NCBI RefSeq assembly: GCF_026965555.1
Contig: NZ_CP114040.1
Coordinates: 186,001-250,000 of the forward strand
Direction of reading: 5' to 3'
Length of the DNA stretch: 64,000 nucleotides
DNA from: Nannocystis punicea
Lineage (GTDB): Bacteria > Myxococcota_A > Polyangia > Nannocystales > Nannocystaceae
Under the pieces are notes generated by a model that was not told where the DNA came from, made no database searches, and saw nothing but the letters and a program-made list of their open reading frames with translations. The position numbers and the translations under genes were made by a program. Below are positions 45,729 through 54,255 of the stretch, in pieces. Position 1 is the first letter of the stretch, and every line of letters begins with the position of its first letter.

Positions 45729-45771
45729 ACATGCCCGAAAGGGCATGTGTTGAAAGACATGTCCTCGAGGG
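45729..45771. terminator. Two adjacent palindromic elements between convergent genes
   Basis: ACATGCCC-GAAA-GGGCATGT (45729-45748) is a perfect 8-bp stem with GNRA-like loop, followed at once by GTTGAAAGACATGTCCTCGAGGGCA. They fill the gap between the second Tat-signal gene and the leftward DUF4388 gene. Confidence 0.65.
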
Positions 45772-45852
45772 CAAGGAGCCATGGGGGCATGCACAGGTCG
45801 AGCGGATCCTGCTGCGACGGGCTCGGGTGCTCGCGCGGGGCGCTGCACCACG

Positions 45853-47496
45853 TCAGCGGCGCGGGCCGAACAGCTTGCGGCGAGGGCCTTCGGGCGTCGA
45901 GCGGCGCAGCTGGATCGCGTGGATCTGCCGCTTCGCGTCGATGTTGTCGGGCTCGAGCTCCAGCACGTGATTGAAGTGCAGCAGCGCCTGCTCGTCGTCG
46001 CCTGACCCGAGGGACAGCAGGCCGAGGTCGTAGTGGGCGCGGACGCAGCGCGGCTGGCGGGCCAGGACCTCGAACAGGGCCGCGCGGGTGGCGTCGCGGA
46101 CCGAGGCCTTGTCGGCGGCCAGCTGGTACTCGCACCACGCGACTGCGGCGCGGAGCTCGAGCTCGTCGGGGTTGAGCGCCGCGGCCTTGCGGTAGCGCTC
46201 GAGCGCGCGGTCGAAGTTGCCGGCGCGCAGCAGCTTGTCGCCCTCGCGGAGCACCACCTCGCTCTCGAGCACCTGCTGCGCGCTCGGGCCCGGGGTCGCG
46301 CGGGCGGGCGGCTGGCTGCCGCGCAGCAGCGCCGCGATCTGCTCGCGCTGGGCGTCGTCGGACAGCCGCTGGTAGGCCTCGCTCAGCGCCGCGAACACCG
46401 CCTGCGAGCGCGCGCGCAGGTGGCCGAGGCCCTGGTGCGGCAGGCTGTCGGGGTGGAAGCGCCGGCTCAGCACGTGCCAGGCGGCGCGGATCTGGGCGCG
46501 GTCGGCGGTGGTCGCCAGGCCGAGCAGGTCGAACGCGTTGGCGCCGCCGGCGACAGCCGCCTCGAGTCGCTCGAGCTCGCCGGCGAACTCGGCGGCGCGC
46601 AGGCTCTCGCGCCCGCTGGCGGGCTGGCTGTGCGAAAGGACAGGTTTCGAAGAACCTGTCGCTTCGGGCAGGGTGGCGATCGGCCCGGTGCCCTGCTCGG
46701 GCGGGGCGTTGGCCGACTTCAGCATCTGACAGGCCCACAGGGTGTAGACCACGGCGGCGACGCGCGCCTCGGGCTGACCGGACAGGCGGGCGACGTCGGT
46801 GACGTAGAGGTTGCCGGGGCGGAGGGCGTCGACGATCGCCTCGTCGCCCCTGGAGAAGTGGAACTGGGCCCGGTAGCGCTCGAGCGAGGAGCGCAGGCGC
46901 AGCGGACCGTCGAGCAGGAGGCCCATCTCGGCGGCGATCCGGCGCGGGTCGAAGTGGGCGACCACGCCGGCGTGGATGAGCTCGAGGGTGTTGACCTGGG
47001 TCGGCTGGGAGGCGTCCGACTCGGCGGCGCCGTCGCCGGCGAGGATCTGGACCGTGCCGGCCCGCAGCGCGAACAGGTGGACCACCTTGCGCGCGCACTG
47101 GACGCGCAGCGCCTTGCGGAGCTGGCCGCCGGTGACGAGGCGGCGGCGCACGAGGTAGTGGCCGAAGCGCTCGCGGGGGGCCCCTGGCTGGGCCAGGCGG
47201 GCCAGTTCGGCCATCGCGCGGTCGCGCTCCGCCGGCTCGATGAGCCCGAGATCGACGAGGACCTGGCCGATCGAGTCGTGCGGGCTGGTAAAGTCGGTGA
47301 AGATCGGCATCCCGCCCTGAAACCACACCCGCCGCGCGCCGGCGTCGGCGCTCCGGCCGGGCGCGTCGGCGGCCGGCGGCGTGAGGCTGATCGTCCCGGT
47401 GAAGCGGCGGTGCAGCAGCGCGAACATGAGCCGGGGCAGGCTCATCCTGGCCAGGTCGACGACCTGCGGGTCGGCGCTCGGCGGGGCCGTCTCCAT
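45853..47496 (-). CDS. DUF4388 - J domain - TPR protein
   Basis: The 547-residue cytoplasmic protein has an N-terminal DUF4388/PATAN-like region (LARMSLPRLMFALLHRRFTG, VWFQGGMPIFTDF), a helical middle, a J-like domain at about 320-390 (NAFDLLGLATTADRAQIRAA with the HPD motif in SRRFHPDSLP), and C-terminal TPRs (GNFDRALERYRKAAALNPDE, YDLGLLSLGSGDDEQALLHF). HPD suggests contact with DnaK. Such mosaics are common in myxobacteria and sit in signalling networks, exact role unknown. A translated palindromic element (46639-46660, GFEEPV region) lies in the linker before the J domain. TGCTAGCAT ends 7 nt before the ATG. Confidence 0.85.
   Translation of the reverse strand: METAPPSADPQVVDLARMSLPRLMFALLHRRFTGTISLTPPAADAPGRSADAGARRVWFQGGMPIFTDFTSPHDSIGQVLVDLGLIEPAERDRAMAELARLAQPGAPRERFGHYLVRRRLVTGGQLRKALRVQCARKVVHLFALRAGTVQILAGDGAAESDASQPTQVNTLELIHAGVVAHFDPRRIAAEMGLLLDGPLRLRSSLERYRAQFHFSRGDEAIVDALRPGNLYVTDVARLSGQPEARVAAVVYTLWACQMLKSANAPPEQGTGPIATLPEATGSSKPVLSHSQPASGRESLRAAEFAGELERLEAAVAGGANAFDLLGLATTADRAQIRAAWHVLSRRFHPDSLPHQGLGHLRARSQAVFAALSEAYQRLSDDAQREQIAALLRGSQPPARATPGPSAQQVLESEVVLREGDKLLRAGNFDRALERYRKAAALNPDELELRAAVAWCEYQLAADKASVRDATRAALFEVLARQPRCVRAHYDLGLLSLGSGDDEQALLHFNHVLELEPDNIDAKRQIHAIQLRRSTPEGPRRKLFGPRR
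46639..46660. repeat. Perfect palindromic element inside the DUF4388 gene
   Basis: GACAGGTT-TCGAAG-AACCTGTC is a perfect 8-bp stem with a 6-nt loop, using the CAGG/CCTG version of the arms. It falls in the unstructured linker between the DUF4388 part and the J domain. Confidence 0.65.
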
Positions 47497-47546
47497 GGCT
47501 TCGATGCTAGCACTTCGGCGCGCCGGCCTGCTACGTTTGGCCTCGC
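47497..47546. promoter_or_regulatory. Back-to-back extended -10 elements
   Basis: This 50-bp gap holds TGCTAGCAT on the minus strand (47504-47512, 7 nt from ATG 47496) and TGCTACGTT on the plus strand (47529-47537, 9 nt from ATG 47547). Both divergent genes therefore appear leaderless. Confidence 0.55.
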
Positions 47547-48335
47547 ATGAGCATCAGCTTCATGGTCGGCCCGCATCGGGTCCGCTTCGCCGGCAAGACC
47601 GACATCGGCCTGGTCCGCGCCCACAACGAAGACAGCCTGCTGATCCCGCGCGAGATGGCCCTCGCGGTCGTGTCCGACGGCATGGGTGGCCACGCCGCCG
47701 GCGACGTCGCCAGCCGGATCACCGTCGAGACCATCGACCAGCACTACCGCGACACCGCCCGCAGCGGCCCCAACACCTGGCCGTTCAAGCTGCCCTCGCT
47801 CGAGATCGAGAAGCAGCGCATGAGCGTCGCCATCCAGCTCGCCAACTCGAACATCTTCGAGACCGCCCAGGCCGACGGCAGCAAGAAGGGCATGGGCTGC
47901 ACCGTCGACGCCATCTACTTCAACCAGGGCCGCTTCTTCATCGGCCACGTCGGCGACAGCCGGGTCTACCGGATCCGCGAAGGGCGGATTCAGATGCTCA
48001 CCGAGGACCACTCGCTGCTCAACGACTACCTCCGCATGAAAGAATTGAGCGGCGACGAAGGGGTCCACTTCCCCCAGAAGAACGTGGTGGTCAGAGCCCT
48101 CGGCCTCGCCGATCAGGTCCACGTCGATGTCATCGCCGATGGCTTCAAGGTCGGCGACGTGTTCATGCTGTGCAGCGACGGCCTCAGCGGCATGCTCGAC
48201 GACCGCGTCCTGCTCGACATCGTCACCGCCCGCGACAGCCTCGACACCACCTGCAACGAGCTGATCAAGGCCGCCAACGACGCCGGCGGCAACGACAACA
48301 TCACCGCGATCCTCTGCCGCATCGAGAAGCCGTGA
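47547..48335 (+). CDS. PP2C-family protein serine/threonine phosphatase
   Basis: The 262-residue enzyme dephosphorylates Ser/Thr and is typically the partner of Hanks-type kinases, which abound in myxobacteria. The metal-binding motifs are clear: GLVRAHNEDSLL (Asp), AVVSDGMGGHAAGD (Asp and Gly-Gly), GHVGDSRVYRI, FMLCSDGLSGML and GGNDNITAIL. The length is normal for stand-alone bacterial PP2C (PrpC/Stp type). It converges on the LhgO-like gene with a 1-bp gap. No kinase is adjacent in the window. Confidence 0.95.
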   Translation: MSISFMVGPHRVRFAGKTDIGLVRAHNEDSLLIPREMALAVVSDGMGGHAAGDVASRITVETIDQHYRDTARSGPNTWPFKLPSLEIEKQRMSVAIQLANSNIFETAQADGSKKGMGCTVDAIYFNQGRFFIGHVGDSRVYRIREGRIQMLTEDHSLLNDYLRMKELSGDEGVHFPQKNVVVRALGLADQVHVDVIADGFKVGDVFMLCSDGLSGMLDDRVLLDIVTARDSLDTTCNELIKAANDAGGNDNITAILCRIEKP

Positions 48336-48336
48336 G

Positions 48337-49422
48337 TCACAGCAGCGCGGACACTCGCTCGGCCAGCGCCAGCGCGGCCGTCAGCCCGGGCGACTCGATG
48401 CCGACCAGGTGCACGCAACCCGGGCTCTGAAACACCGCGAAGTCACGCTCGGCCGGCTCGTCGGGCGCGCGCAGCTTCGGGCGGATCCCGCATCCGTCGT
48501 ACGCCAGCTGCTCCTCGCCGATCGGCCCGAGCAAGGCGCACGCGGCGCGATGAAACGCCGCCCGCTTGTCCGCCGCAGGCCCGAAGTCGTCGCGTGCGTC
48601 GACGTACGTGACGTCAGGTCCGAGTCGACAGGCGCCGGCGAGGTCGAGGGTGAGGTGCACGCCGAGGCCGGCCGCGCCGCGCGCTCGCACCGGATAGATC
48701 AGGTGGCGGTAGCGCGCCCGCGTGCGCAGGCGGAAGTAATCGCCGCGACAGGGGTAAATGCGCGGCGACTCGGCCCCGAGCATCGCTGCCAGCTCGTCCG
48801 CGTGCAGCCCGGCGGCGTTGATCACCCGCGCCGCGGCCACCGGCCCGCGCGTCGTCTGCAGCGTCACGGCGCCTTCCGCGACCTCGGCCGCCTCGACCCG
48901 CGCGCGCAGGCCGAACACCGCCCCGTGCGCCTCGGCGTCGGCCCGAAGCGAGGCGCACAGCCCGTGGACGTCGACGATCCCGGTGTTCGGGCACCACAGC
49001 GCCGCCCGCACGTCCGGCAGCTCGGGCTCGCGCGCCCGCGTCACGGCGGCGCCGACGAGCACGCAGTCACGCGCCCCGGCCGCGCTCGCGTTGGCGGCCA
49101 GCGCCTGCAGGGCCGCCTCTTCCTCGCCGGTGCGGGCGATCACCAGCTTGCCGAGGCGCGCGTGATCTACCTGATGATCCGCGCACCAACTGTACAAAAG
49201 TTCCTGTCCCCGCAGACATGTCTCGGTTTTCCACGAGGCCGGCGGGTAGTAGAGCCCCGAGTGGATCACGCCGCTGTTGCGGCTCGACACTCCGGCGCCT
49301 TCCCGGGCTTCGCGTTCGAGCACGAGCACCTCGAGGCCGCGTCGGGCGAGCGCCGAGGCGACCGCACAACCGACCACGCCGGCGCCGACGACGGCCACGT
49401 CGACCTGGTCGAGGCCGGGCAC
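48337..49422 (-). CDS. FAD-dependent oxidase, L-2-hydroxyglutarate oxidase (LhgO)-like
   Basis: The 361-residue protein is a DAO-family flavoenzyme. The FAD-binding GxGxxG motif is at the start (VAVVGAGVVGCAVASALARR), with VLEREAREGAGVSSRNSGVIHSGLYYPP after it. This last stretch, with CPNTGIVD and YPCRGDYFRL, is characteristic of LhgO/L2HGDH enzymes that oxidise L-2-hydroxyglutarate to 2-oxoglutarate. TGCTAAGGT (minus strand) ends 6 nt before GTG 49422. A translated palindromic element lies at 49204-49222, in the region encoding ETCLRGQE. Related glycerol-phosphate type oxidases are an alternative. Confidence 0.88.
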   Translation of the reverse strand: MPGLDQVDVAVVGAGVVGCAVASALARRGLEVLVLEREAREGAGVSSRNSGVIHSGLYYPPASWKTETCLRGQELLYSWCADHQVDHARLGKLVIARTGEEEAALQALAANASAAGARDCVLVGAAVTRAREPELPDVRAALWCPNTGIVDVHGLCASLRADAEAHGAVFGLRARVEAAEVAEGAVTLQTTRGPVAAARVINAAGLHADELAAMLGAESPRIYPCRGDYFRLRTRARYRHLIYPVRARGAAGLGVHLTLDLAGACRLGPDVTYVDARDDFGPAADKRAAFHRAACALLGPIGEEQLAYDGCGIRPKLRAPDEPAERDFAVFQSPGCVHLVGIESPGLTAALALAERVSALL

Positions 49423-49428
49423 TCTCGG

Positions 49429-49437
49429 ACCTTAGCA
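49429..49437 (-). promoter_or_regulatory. Extended -10 element TGCTAAGGT
   Basis: Minus-strand TGCTAAGGT ends 6 nt before GTG 49422 of the LhgO-like gene, which fixes that GTG as the start and implies a leaderless transcript. Confidence 0.5.
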
Positions 49438-49512
49438 GGCGCGGCTGCCTGCGACAGCGCGTCGCTTGCTTGGCGAGCCTGCGAGGTTTAAAACCCCCAC
49501 GGGAGCCCCGCC

Positions 49513-49821
49513 ATGGCCGAGATGCACATCAAGAGCCACACGTTCAGGACCGACGGCGAATGGGAGACCATCGACACGCTGTGGTACAGCCCGTTCTTCT
49601 ACTGGCAGCGGAACGGCCTGCGCGTCACGCCGCCGGTGCCGCTGCGGATCGTCGTCTTCAACAAGGTCGTCGACGAGTCCGACGAGGGGTGGATCAACCA
49701 GGGCGGCGCGAGCGCGATGCTTCTGCAGCGGATTCAGGCCCGCGGTCACAAGGGCCAGACGATCCGCGTCGAGGTCGGCGACGAGATCACCGAGGAGAAC
49801 CGCCCGACTCGCTCGCCCTGA
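49513..49821 (+). CDS. Small protein of unknown function
   Basis: The 102-residue product has no signal peptide. It is beta-rich by appearance (MHIKSHTFRTDGEWETIDTL, LRIVVFNKVVDE, RGHKGQTIRVEVGDEITEEN) with aromatic WYSPFFYW in the middle. I do not recognise it. The start codon is preceded by GGGAG about 9 nt away. It ends 27 bp before the converging gene, another unknown. GGTTTAAAACC at 49483-49493 is an AT-rich palindrome upstream. Confidence 0.65.
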   Translation: MAEMHIKSHTFRTDGEWETIDTLWYSPFFYWQRNGLRVTPPVPLRIVVFNKVVDESDEGWINQGGASAMLLQRIQARGHKGQTIRVEVGDEITEENRPTRSP

Positions 49822-49848
49822 TGCGGGCGCGGCGGTCGGGCGCGGCGG

Positions 49849-50340
49849 TCAGCGCTTGGCGCCTTCCTGCTCCTGGAACCAGGTCAGCGCCTCGAGCATC
49901 GCGTTGTTGCCGGTGATGTCGCTGAGCTCGACCTTGACGCCCTTGTCGCTGAAGAACAGGTCGTTGGCGACCAGCGGGTTGCGGCGCTGGGCGATAAAGA
50001 GGATGGGCTCGGCGCCGCGGGTGTAGCCGAGCTGGACGATCGCGTTGGGCAGCCAGCGGCCGTTGTCGCCGAACTTGAACTCGCGGGTCAGCCGGTAAAA
50101 GCCCTCGTGCGGCAGCTTGACGAGCGACGAGCCCCAGCCGTAGTCGACCTTCGGGACCTTCACCCCGGGCATCTGGAAGCGCCACTGGTTGTGGATGTTC
50201 TGCACCGGAAGCAGGACCGAGGCGGGCGCAAACTCGGCGTCGGTGCGGATAAGGATGAGCAGGTTGGGGGCGACGGTCGCCTCGTGCTCGGGCAGGAACT
50301 TCGTGGTCTTGAAGATCCCCGGTTGGTACTGGAAGGCCAT
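49849..50340 (-). CDS. Unknown 163-residue protein
   Basis: ATG 50340 is chosen because the sequence before it has shadow composition and TAGTGT lies about 10 nt upstream on the minus strand. The product (MAFQYQPGIFKTTKFLPEHE, ATVAPNLLILIRTDAEF, FQMPGVKVPKVDYGWGSSLV, FYRLTREFKFGDNGRWLPNA) is soluble and beta-rich. No family recognised. It is divergent from rng. Confidence 0.7.
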   Translation of the reverse strand: MAFQYQPGIFKTTKFLPEHEATVAPNLLILIRTDAEFAPASVLLPVQNIHNQWRFQMPGVKVPKVDYGWGSSLVKLPHEGFYRLTREFKFGDNGRWLPNAIVQLGYTRGAEPILFIAQRRNPLVANDLFFSDKGVKVELSDITGNNAMLEALTWFQEQEGAKR

Positions 50341-50562
50341 GGCGCGGGGAACACTACAGAAGACGGCGGGGCCAGGAAAGCCGAAAATCCCGCGCCGCGC
50401 GACGTCGCCGGCCGGCGCGCGAGGGTGCTCCAGGTCACGCCCGGGTCCCCCCGGGCAGGCCGTGGCCGCGGATGACGGCCGGCCCGCGACCTGCGAGCGC
50501 TCGGCCCGCGTATCCACGGTTGTCACCGGGCGCCCCGGTTGTGCTACCAATGCCCGGTCGCC
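50341..50562. promoter_or_regulatory. Divergent region upstream of rng
   Basis: The 222-bp gap includes TTGTCA (50520-50525) and TGCTACCAA (50542-50550), the latter ending 12 nt before GTG 50563. The spacer of 19 bp is longer than ideal. No gene is visible. Confidence 0.4.
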
Positions 50563-52125
50563 GTGTCAGATTCCGTCATTGTCATCAACGCCGATGGGCC
50601 CGAGACGCGGGTCGCTCTCATCGAACAGGGGATCCTCTCCGAGTACTACGTCGAGCGCGAGCGCGAGCGCGGCACCGTCGGCAACGTGTACAAGGGCAAG
50701 GTCCTGCGCGTCCTGCCCGGCATGCAGGCCGCGTTCGTCGACATCGGCGAGGAGAAGGCCGCGTTCCTTTACGCCGGTGACATCGCCGCTCCGGGCGGCC
50801 AGGGCGAGAAGGAGGCGGCTCTCCGCGCTCTCGGCGGCGACGACGACGACGAGGTCGCGCCGCGCCGCACCGGTCGTCACGGCGACATCACCGAGCTGGT
50901 GCGCCCCGGGCAGGAGATCCTCGTCCAGGTGGTGAAGGACCCGATCTCGAGCAAGGGCGCGCGGATCACCACGTACATCTCGCTGCCGGGCCGCAACGTC
51001 GTGTTCATGCCGACGGTGAGCCACATCGGGATCTCGCGCCGGATCGCCGGCGACCGCGAGCGCCGGCGTCTGCGCCGCCTGATCGATCAGATGCGCCCCG
51101 CGGGCTCCGGCTTCATCGTCCGCACGGTCGCCGAGTCGGCCAGCAACAACCAGGTCCGCGCCGACATGGATTACCTCCTGCGCCTGTGGGAGAACATCCA
51201 GTTCAACGAGCGCCACCAGCGCGCGCCGGCGCTGCTCTACCGCGACCTCAACCTCATGCTCCGGGTCGTGCGCGACAACCTCACGCCCGAGTTCAAGAAG
51301 GTCATCGTCGACGACCGGATCGCCCACGACAAGGCGGTGCGGTTCATCGGCGCGTTCATGCCCGAGCTGGTCGACCGCGTCGAGCTGTACACCGGGCGCG
51401 AGCCGATCTTCGACGGCTACGGCATCGAGCTCGAGATCAACCGCGCGCTCGAGCGCAAGGTCCAGCTGAAGAGCGGCGGCTCGCTCGTGTTCGACCAGGG
51501 CGAGGCGCTGACCGCGATCGACGTCAACACCGGCAAGTTCGTCGGCGCCAAGGGCAAGACGCTCGAGGAGACGATCACGCAGACCAACCTCGAGGCGGCC
51601 GAGGAGCTGGCCGATCAGCTGCGCCTGCGCAACCTGGGCGGCCTCGTCATCATCGACTTCATCGACATGGACAAGGAGTCGAACCGGCGCAAGGTCTACC
51701 GCAAATTGCAGGAGGTCCTCCGCCGCGACCGCGCCAAGGCGCACATCACCAAGATCTCGGAGATGGGCCTGGTCGAGATGAGCCGCAAGCGGACCAAGGA
51801 GTCGCTCTTGCGGCTGTTGACGGCCCCCTGCGAGGTCTGTAACGGTAAAGGCTACACGAAGAGCCCGACCACGATGTGCTACGAGATCTTGCGCGAGGTC
51901 CGGCGGGAAGGCCCGCACCTCACCGGCGACACCATCATCGTCCAGGCCGCCCCCTCGGTGGCCGAGCTGATGAACGGCCCCGAGGTCGCCGCGGTCGACA
52001 ACATGGTCAAGCGGCTGCAGAAGGGCATCGACATCCAGGGCCGCAAAGACTTCCACATCGAGCACTTCGAGATCCGCACCAAGAACAAGGGCGGCCGCAG
52101 CACCACCAACAACCCGGCCGACTGA
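50563..52125 (+). CDS. rng: Ribonuclease G/E family endoribonuclease
   Basis: RNase G/E cleaves AU-rich single-stranded RNA and matures rRNA 5' ends. GTG 50563 gives 520 residues, the RNase G size rather than the 1000-residue RNase E. It has an S1 domain (about 38-130; GTVGNVYKGKVLRVLPGMQA, AAFVDIGEEKAAFL) with a charged insert, the 5' sensor region, the DNase I-like catalytic part (ALTAIDVNTGKFVG with Asp, IIDFIDMDKESNRRKV with Asp), and the Zn-link Cys pair in APCEVCNGKGY. It lacks a degradosome scaffold. The PilZ gene follows after 15 bp. Confidence 0.95.
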   Translation: MSDSVIVINADGPETRVALIEQGILSEYYVERERERGTVGNVYKGKVLRVLPGMQAAFVDIGEEKAAFLYAGDIAAPGGQGEKEAALRALGGDDDDEVAPRRTGRHGDITELVRPGQEILVQVVKDPISSKGARITTYISLPGRNVVFMPTVSHIGISRRIAGDRERRRLRRLIDQMRPAGSGFIVRTVAESASNNQVRADMDYLLRLWENIQFNERHQRAPALLYRDLNLMLRVVRDNLTPEFKKVIVDDRIAHDKAVRFIGAFMPELVDRVELYTGREPIFDGYGIELEINRALERKVQLKSGGSLVFDQGEALTAIDVNTGKFVGAKGKTLEETITQTNLEAAEELADQLRLRNLGGLVIIDFIDMDKESNRRKVYRKLQEVLRRDRAKAHITKISEMGLVEMSRKRTKESLLRLLTAPCEVCNGKGYTKSPTTMCYEILREVRREGPHLTGDTIIVQAAPSVAELMNGPEVAAVDNMVKRLQKGIDIQGRKDFHIEHFEIRTKNKGGRSTTNNPAD

Positions 52126-52140
52126 GCGAGAGGAGCGACC

Positions 52141-52791
52141 ATGGCGAAAGCGGTGGAACGGCGCCGGAGCGAGCGCTACACGGTGAACGCCGAGTTCGCC
52201 GAGCTGGAGCCCGGCAGCATCTCCTTCGTCAGCAACTTGAGCGAGCAGGGCGTGTTCATCAACACGCGCGCGCGCCTGCCGGTCGGCGCCGCGATCGACC
52301 TCCGCTTCACGATCCTGCTCGACGACCCGGTCGTCATCAGCGGCACCGGCCGCGTCGTCCATCTTCAGGACGAGCCGCGCGGCATGGGCGTCGCCTTCCA
52401 CAACCTCAGCGCCGAGATGACGCTCCGGGTCATCGACGCGATCGCCTGGCATCGCACTCGCGAGGCCTCACGCGCCGCCGAGCCGGGCTTCCGCACGCGC
52501 GAGCTCACCGCCGAGGAGCTGGCCCAGCTCGAAGAAGGCGACGAGATGGCCAGCGAGTCGGTCACGAGCCTCAGCGCCTCCGCCGTGCTCGCCGAGGACA
52601 GCCTGCCCGCCGCCGCCCGCAGCGGCCTCGCCCGCCGCGGCGCCCGCGAGGACTCGCTGTCCCGCGCCAGCCTCGATGACTCCAACCAGTCGCTCCCGCC
52701 CCCGCCGCGCTTCGGCGCCTCCGCCCCGGTCCCGGCCGCGCGCAAGGCCCCGCCGCCGCCGCCCAAGGACGACGACTACGAGGACTTTTAG
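52141..52791 (+). CDS. PilZ-domain c-di-GMP receptor protein
   Basis: The 216-residue protein has an N-terminal PilZ domain (about 5-105) of the myxobacterial TIGR02266 type. The c-di-GMP motifs are ERRRSERY (RxxxR) and SNLSEQGVFI (a D/NxSxxG variant). The C-terminal half is an acidic, Ser/Pro-rich disordered tail ending DDDYEDF. It follows rng by 15 bp with AGAGGAG as ribosome site, so it is probably co-transcribed. Confidence 0.88.
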   Translation: MAKAVERRRSERYTVNAEFAELEPGSISFVSNLSEQGVFINTRARLPVGAAIDLRFTILLDDPVVISGTGRVVHLQDEPRGMGVAFHNLSAEMTLRVIDAIAWHRTREASRAAEPGFRTRELTAEELAQLEEGDEMASESVTSLSASAVLAEDSLPAAARSGLARRGAREDSLSRASLDDSNQSLPPPPRFGASAPVPAARKAPPPPPKDDDYEDF

Positions 52792-52823
52792 CCGCGGCCG
52801 CCCCGCGCGCGCCGCCGCGCGTC

Positions 52824-52851
52824 TTGCGAGCGAGGCGATTTTCACTATCGT
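52824..52851 (+). promoter_or_regulatory. Promoter TTGCGA-N16-TATCGT, leaderless-type
   Basis: TTGCGA (52824-52829) and TATCGT (52846-52851) are 16 bp apart, and the -10 ends 6 nt before GTG 52858. This is the best case here of both hexamers with zero leader. Confidence 0.55.
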
Positions 52852-52857
52852 GAGCGG

Positions 52858-53334
52858 GTGAGCATCACTCGCCGCTTCCTCGACCTCGCGCGGGCCAACA
52901 TCACCGACTTCTCCCAGGCCTTCCGCCGCGGCGACCCGCTCGAGGGGCTCAGCGAGGACGAGCGCCGGGTCATCGACGACGAGGTCGAGAAGGACACCGT
53001 CGGTACCAAGGCCGGCAAGCGCGCCCGCCAGGTCCGCGACGCCGCCGAGGAGATGTGGGACCGGGCCTTCGAGGCCAGCCAGCGGGCGGCCGGCAACAAC
53101 CCGCCGCGCCAGCGCAGCTCCGAGGCCGAGCGCCTGCGCTGGTACCGAACCCTCGAGCTCGAGCCCGGCGCCTCGCTCGAGGAGATCCGCAAGTCCTACC
53201 GGCGCCTGCTGAAGCAGTACCACCCCGACCGCTTCGCCAAGGACCCGGAGAAGTACAAGGTCGCGACCGAGGTCACGCGCAACATCACGGTCGCCTACGA
53301 CGGCCTGACCACGCTGCTCGAGCAGCAGCGCTGA
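52858..53334 (+). CDS. J-domain protein
   Basis: The 158-residue product starts at GTG 52858. The N-terminal 85 residues are helical and charged; the last 65 form a J domain (LRWYRTLELEPGASLEEIRK, then SYRRLLKQYHPDRFAKDPE with HPD, and TRNITVAYDGLTTLLEQ). Having the J domain at the C-terminus without Gly/Phe or zinc regions makes it a class III J protein, probably directing DnaK to one client. It follows the PilZ gene but seems to have its own promoter. Confidence 0.9.
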   Translation: MSITRRFLDLARANITDFSQAFRRGDPLEGLSEDERRVIDDEVEKDTVGTKAGKRARQVRDAAEEMWDRAFEASQRAAGNNPPRQRSSEAERLRWYRTLELEPGASLEEIRKSYRRLLKQYHPDRFAKDPEKYKVATEVTRNITVAYDGLTTLLEQQR

Positions 53335-53342
53335 GCCGCCGG

Positions 53343-53376
53343 GCAAAAAGTCCGCGCGGCGCTGCGCGGTTTTTGC
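53343..53376 (+). terminator. Stem-loop after the J-domain gene
   Basis: GCAAAAA (53343-53349) pairs with TTTTTGC (53370-53376), and inside them CCGCGC pairs with GCGCGG. The stem lies 9 bp after the stop codon and carries its T-run in the right arm, resembling an intrinsic terminator. A -10-like TACCGT (53379-53384) follows. Confidence 0.5.
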
Positions 53377-53404
53377 GGTACCGTGCGGCGGTCTCGAGGA
53401 CCCG

Positions 53405-54235
53405 TTGACCGCACGCCCCGCGAAGAGCAAGTCCGCCGCGAAGAAGACCATGGCCGCCCAGGCCGACGTACACGCCCTCTACGAGCGCGCCGTCCAGGAC
53501 CCGGGCAACGACGTCAAGTTCTTCAACCGCATCTACAAGAAGCTCCGCGGCCACGACCCGGTGTCGCTGCGCGAAGATTTCTGCGGCACCGCGGTGCTGT
53601 GCGCCGAGTGGGTCAAGAGCGGGGCCGAGCGCACCGCCCTCGGCGTCGACCTGTCGCAGGAGACGATCAACTGGGGCCTCGAGCACCGCATCGTCCCCGC
53701 CGGCCGCGCCGTCGCCAGCCGCGTCTCGCTCGTCTGCGCCGACGTCCGCGAGGTCAAGAAGCCCAAGGTCGACATGGCCTGCGCGCTCAACTTCTCCTAC
53801 TACTGCTTCAAGCGCCGCGACGAGCTGCTCGACTACTTCCGGGCCGTGCACGCCGGCCTCGCCAAGGACGGCCTGTTCTTCCTCGACCTCCTCGGCGGCA
53901 CCGAGGCCCTCGTCGAGGGCTCGACCGACAACGACCACGGCGACTTCGTCTACCGCTGGGAGCAGGCCCGCTTCGACGCCCTGACCCACGACTTCCTGTG
54001 CCACATCCACTTCCTGTTCCCCGACGGCTCCAAGCTGCTCGAGGCCTTCACCTACGACTGGCGCCTGTGGATGGCCCCCGAGCTGCGCGACCTGCTGCTC
54101 GAGGCCGGCTTCTCCAAGGTCCACGCCTACTGGGAGAAGACCAACGCCGAGGGCGAGGGCACCGGCGTGTTCTACGAGCCGGACTACGTCGAGAACCAGG
54201 AGATCTGGTGGACCTACCTCGCCGCCGAGCGCTGA
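53405..54235 (+). CDS. SAM-dependent methyltransferase-fold protein with basic N-terminus, copy 1
   Basis: The 276-residue product (TTG 53405; an in-frame ATG near 53450 gives 261) opens with a short basic tail (AKSKSAAKKTMAAQ). The class I methyltransferase fold follows: LREDFCGTAVLCAEWVKS, RTALGVDLSQETINWGLEH (SAM strand), RVSLVCADVREVKKPKVDM, LNFSYYCFKRRDELLDYFRA and FLDLLGGTEAL. Then come the shared AFTYDWRLWMAPELRDLLLE and the FYEPDYVENQE end. Substrate unknown. It is a tandem paralogue of the next gene, 20 bp away. Confidence 0.85.
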   Translation: MTARPAKSKSAAKKTMAAQADVHALYERAVQDPGNDVKFFNRIYKKLRGHDPVSLREDFCGTAVLCAEWVKSGAERTALGVDLSQETINWGLEHRIVPAGRAVASRVSLVCADVREVKKPKVDMACALNFSYYCFKRRDELLDYFRAVHAGLAKDGLFFLDLLGGTEALVEGSTDNDHGDFVYRWEQARFDALTHDFLCHIHFLFPDGSKLLEAFTYDWRLWMAPELRDLLLEAGFSKVHAYWEKTNAEGEGTGVFYEPDYVENQEIWWTYLAAER

Positions 54236-54255
54236 CGCAACCTGTCTGAACGACC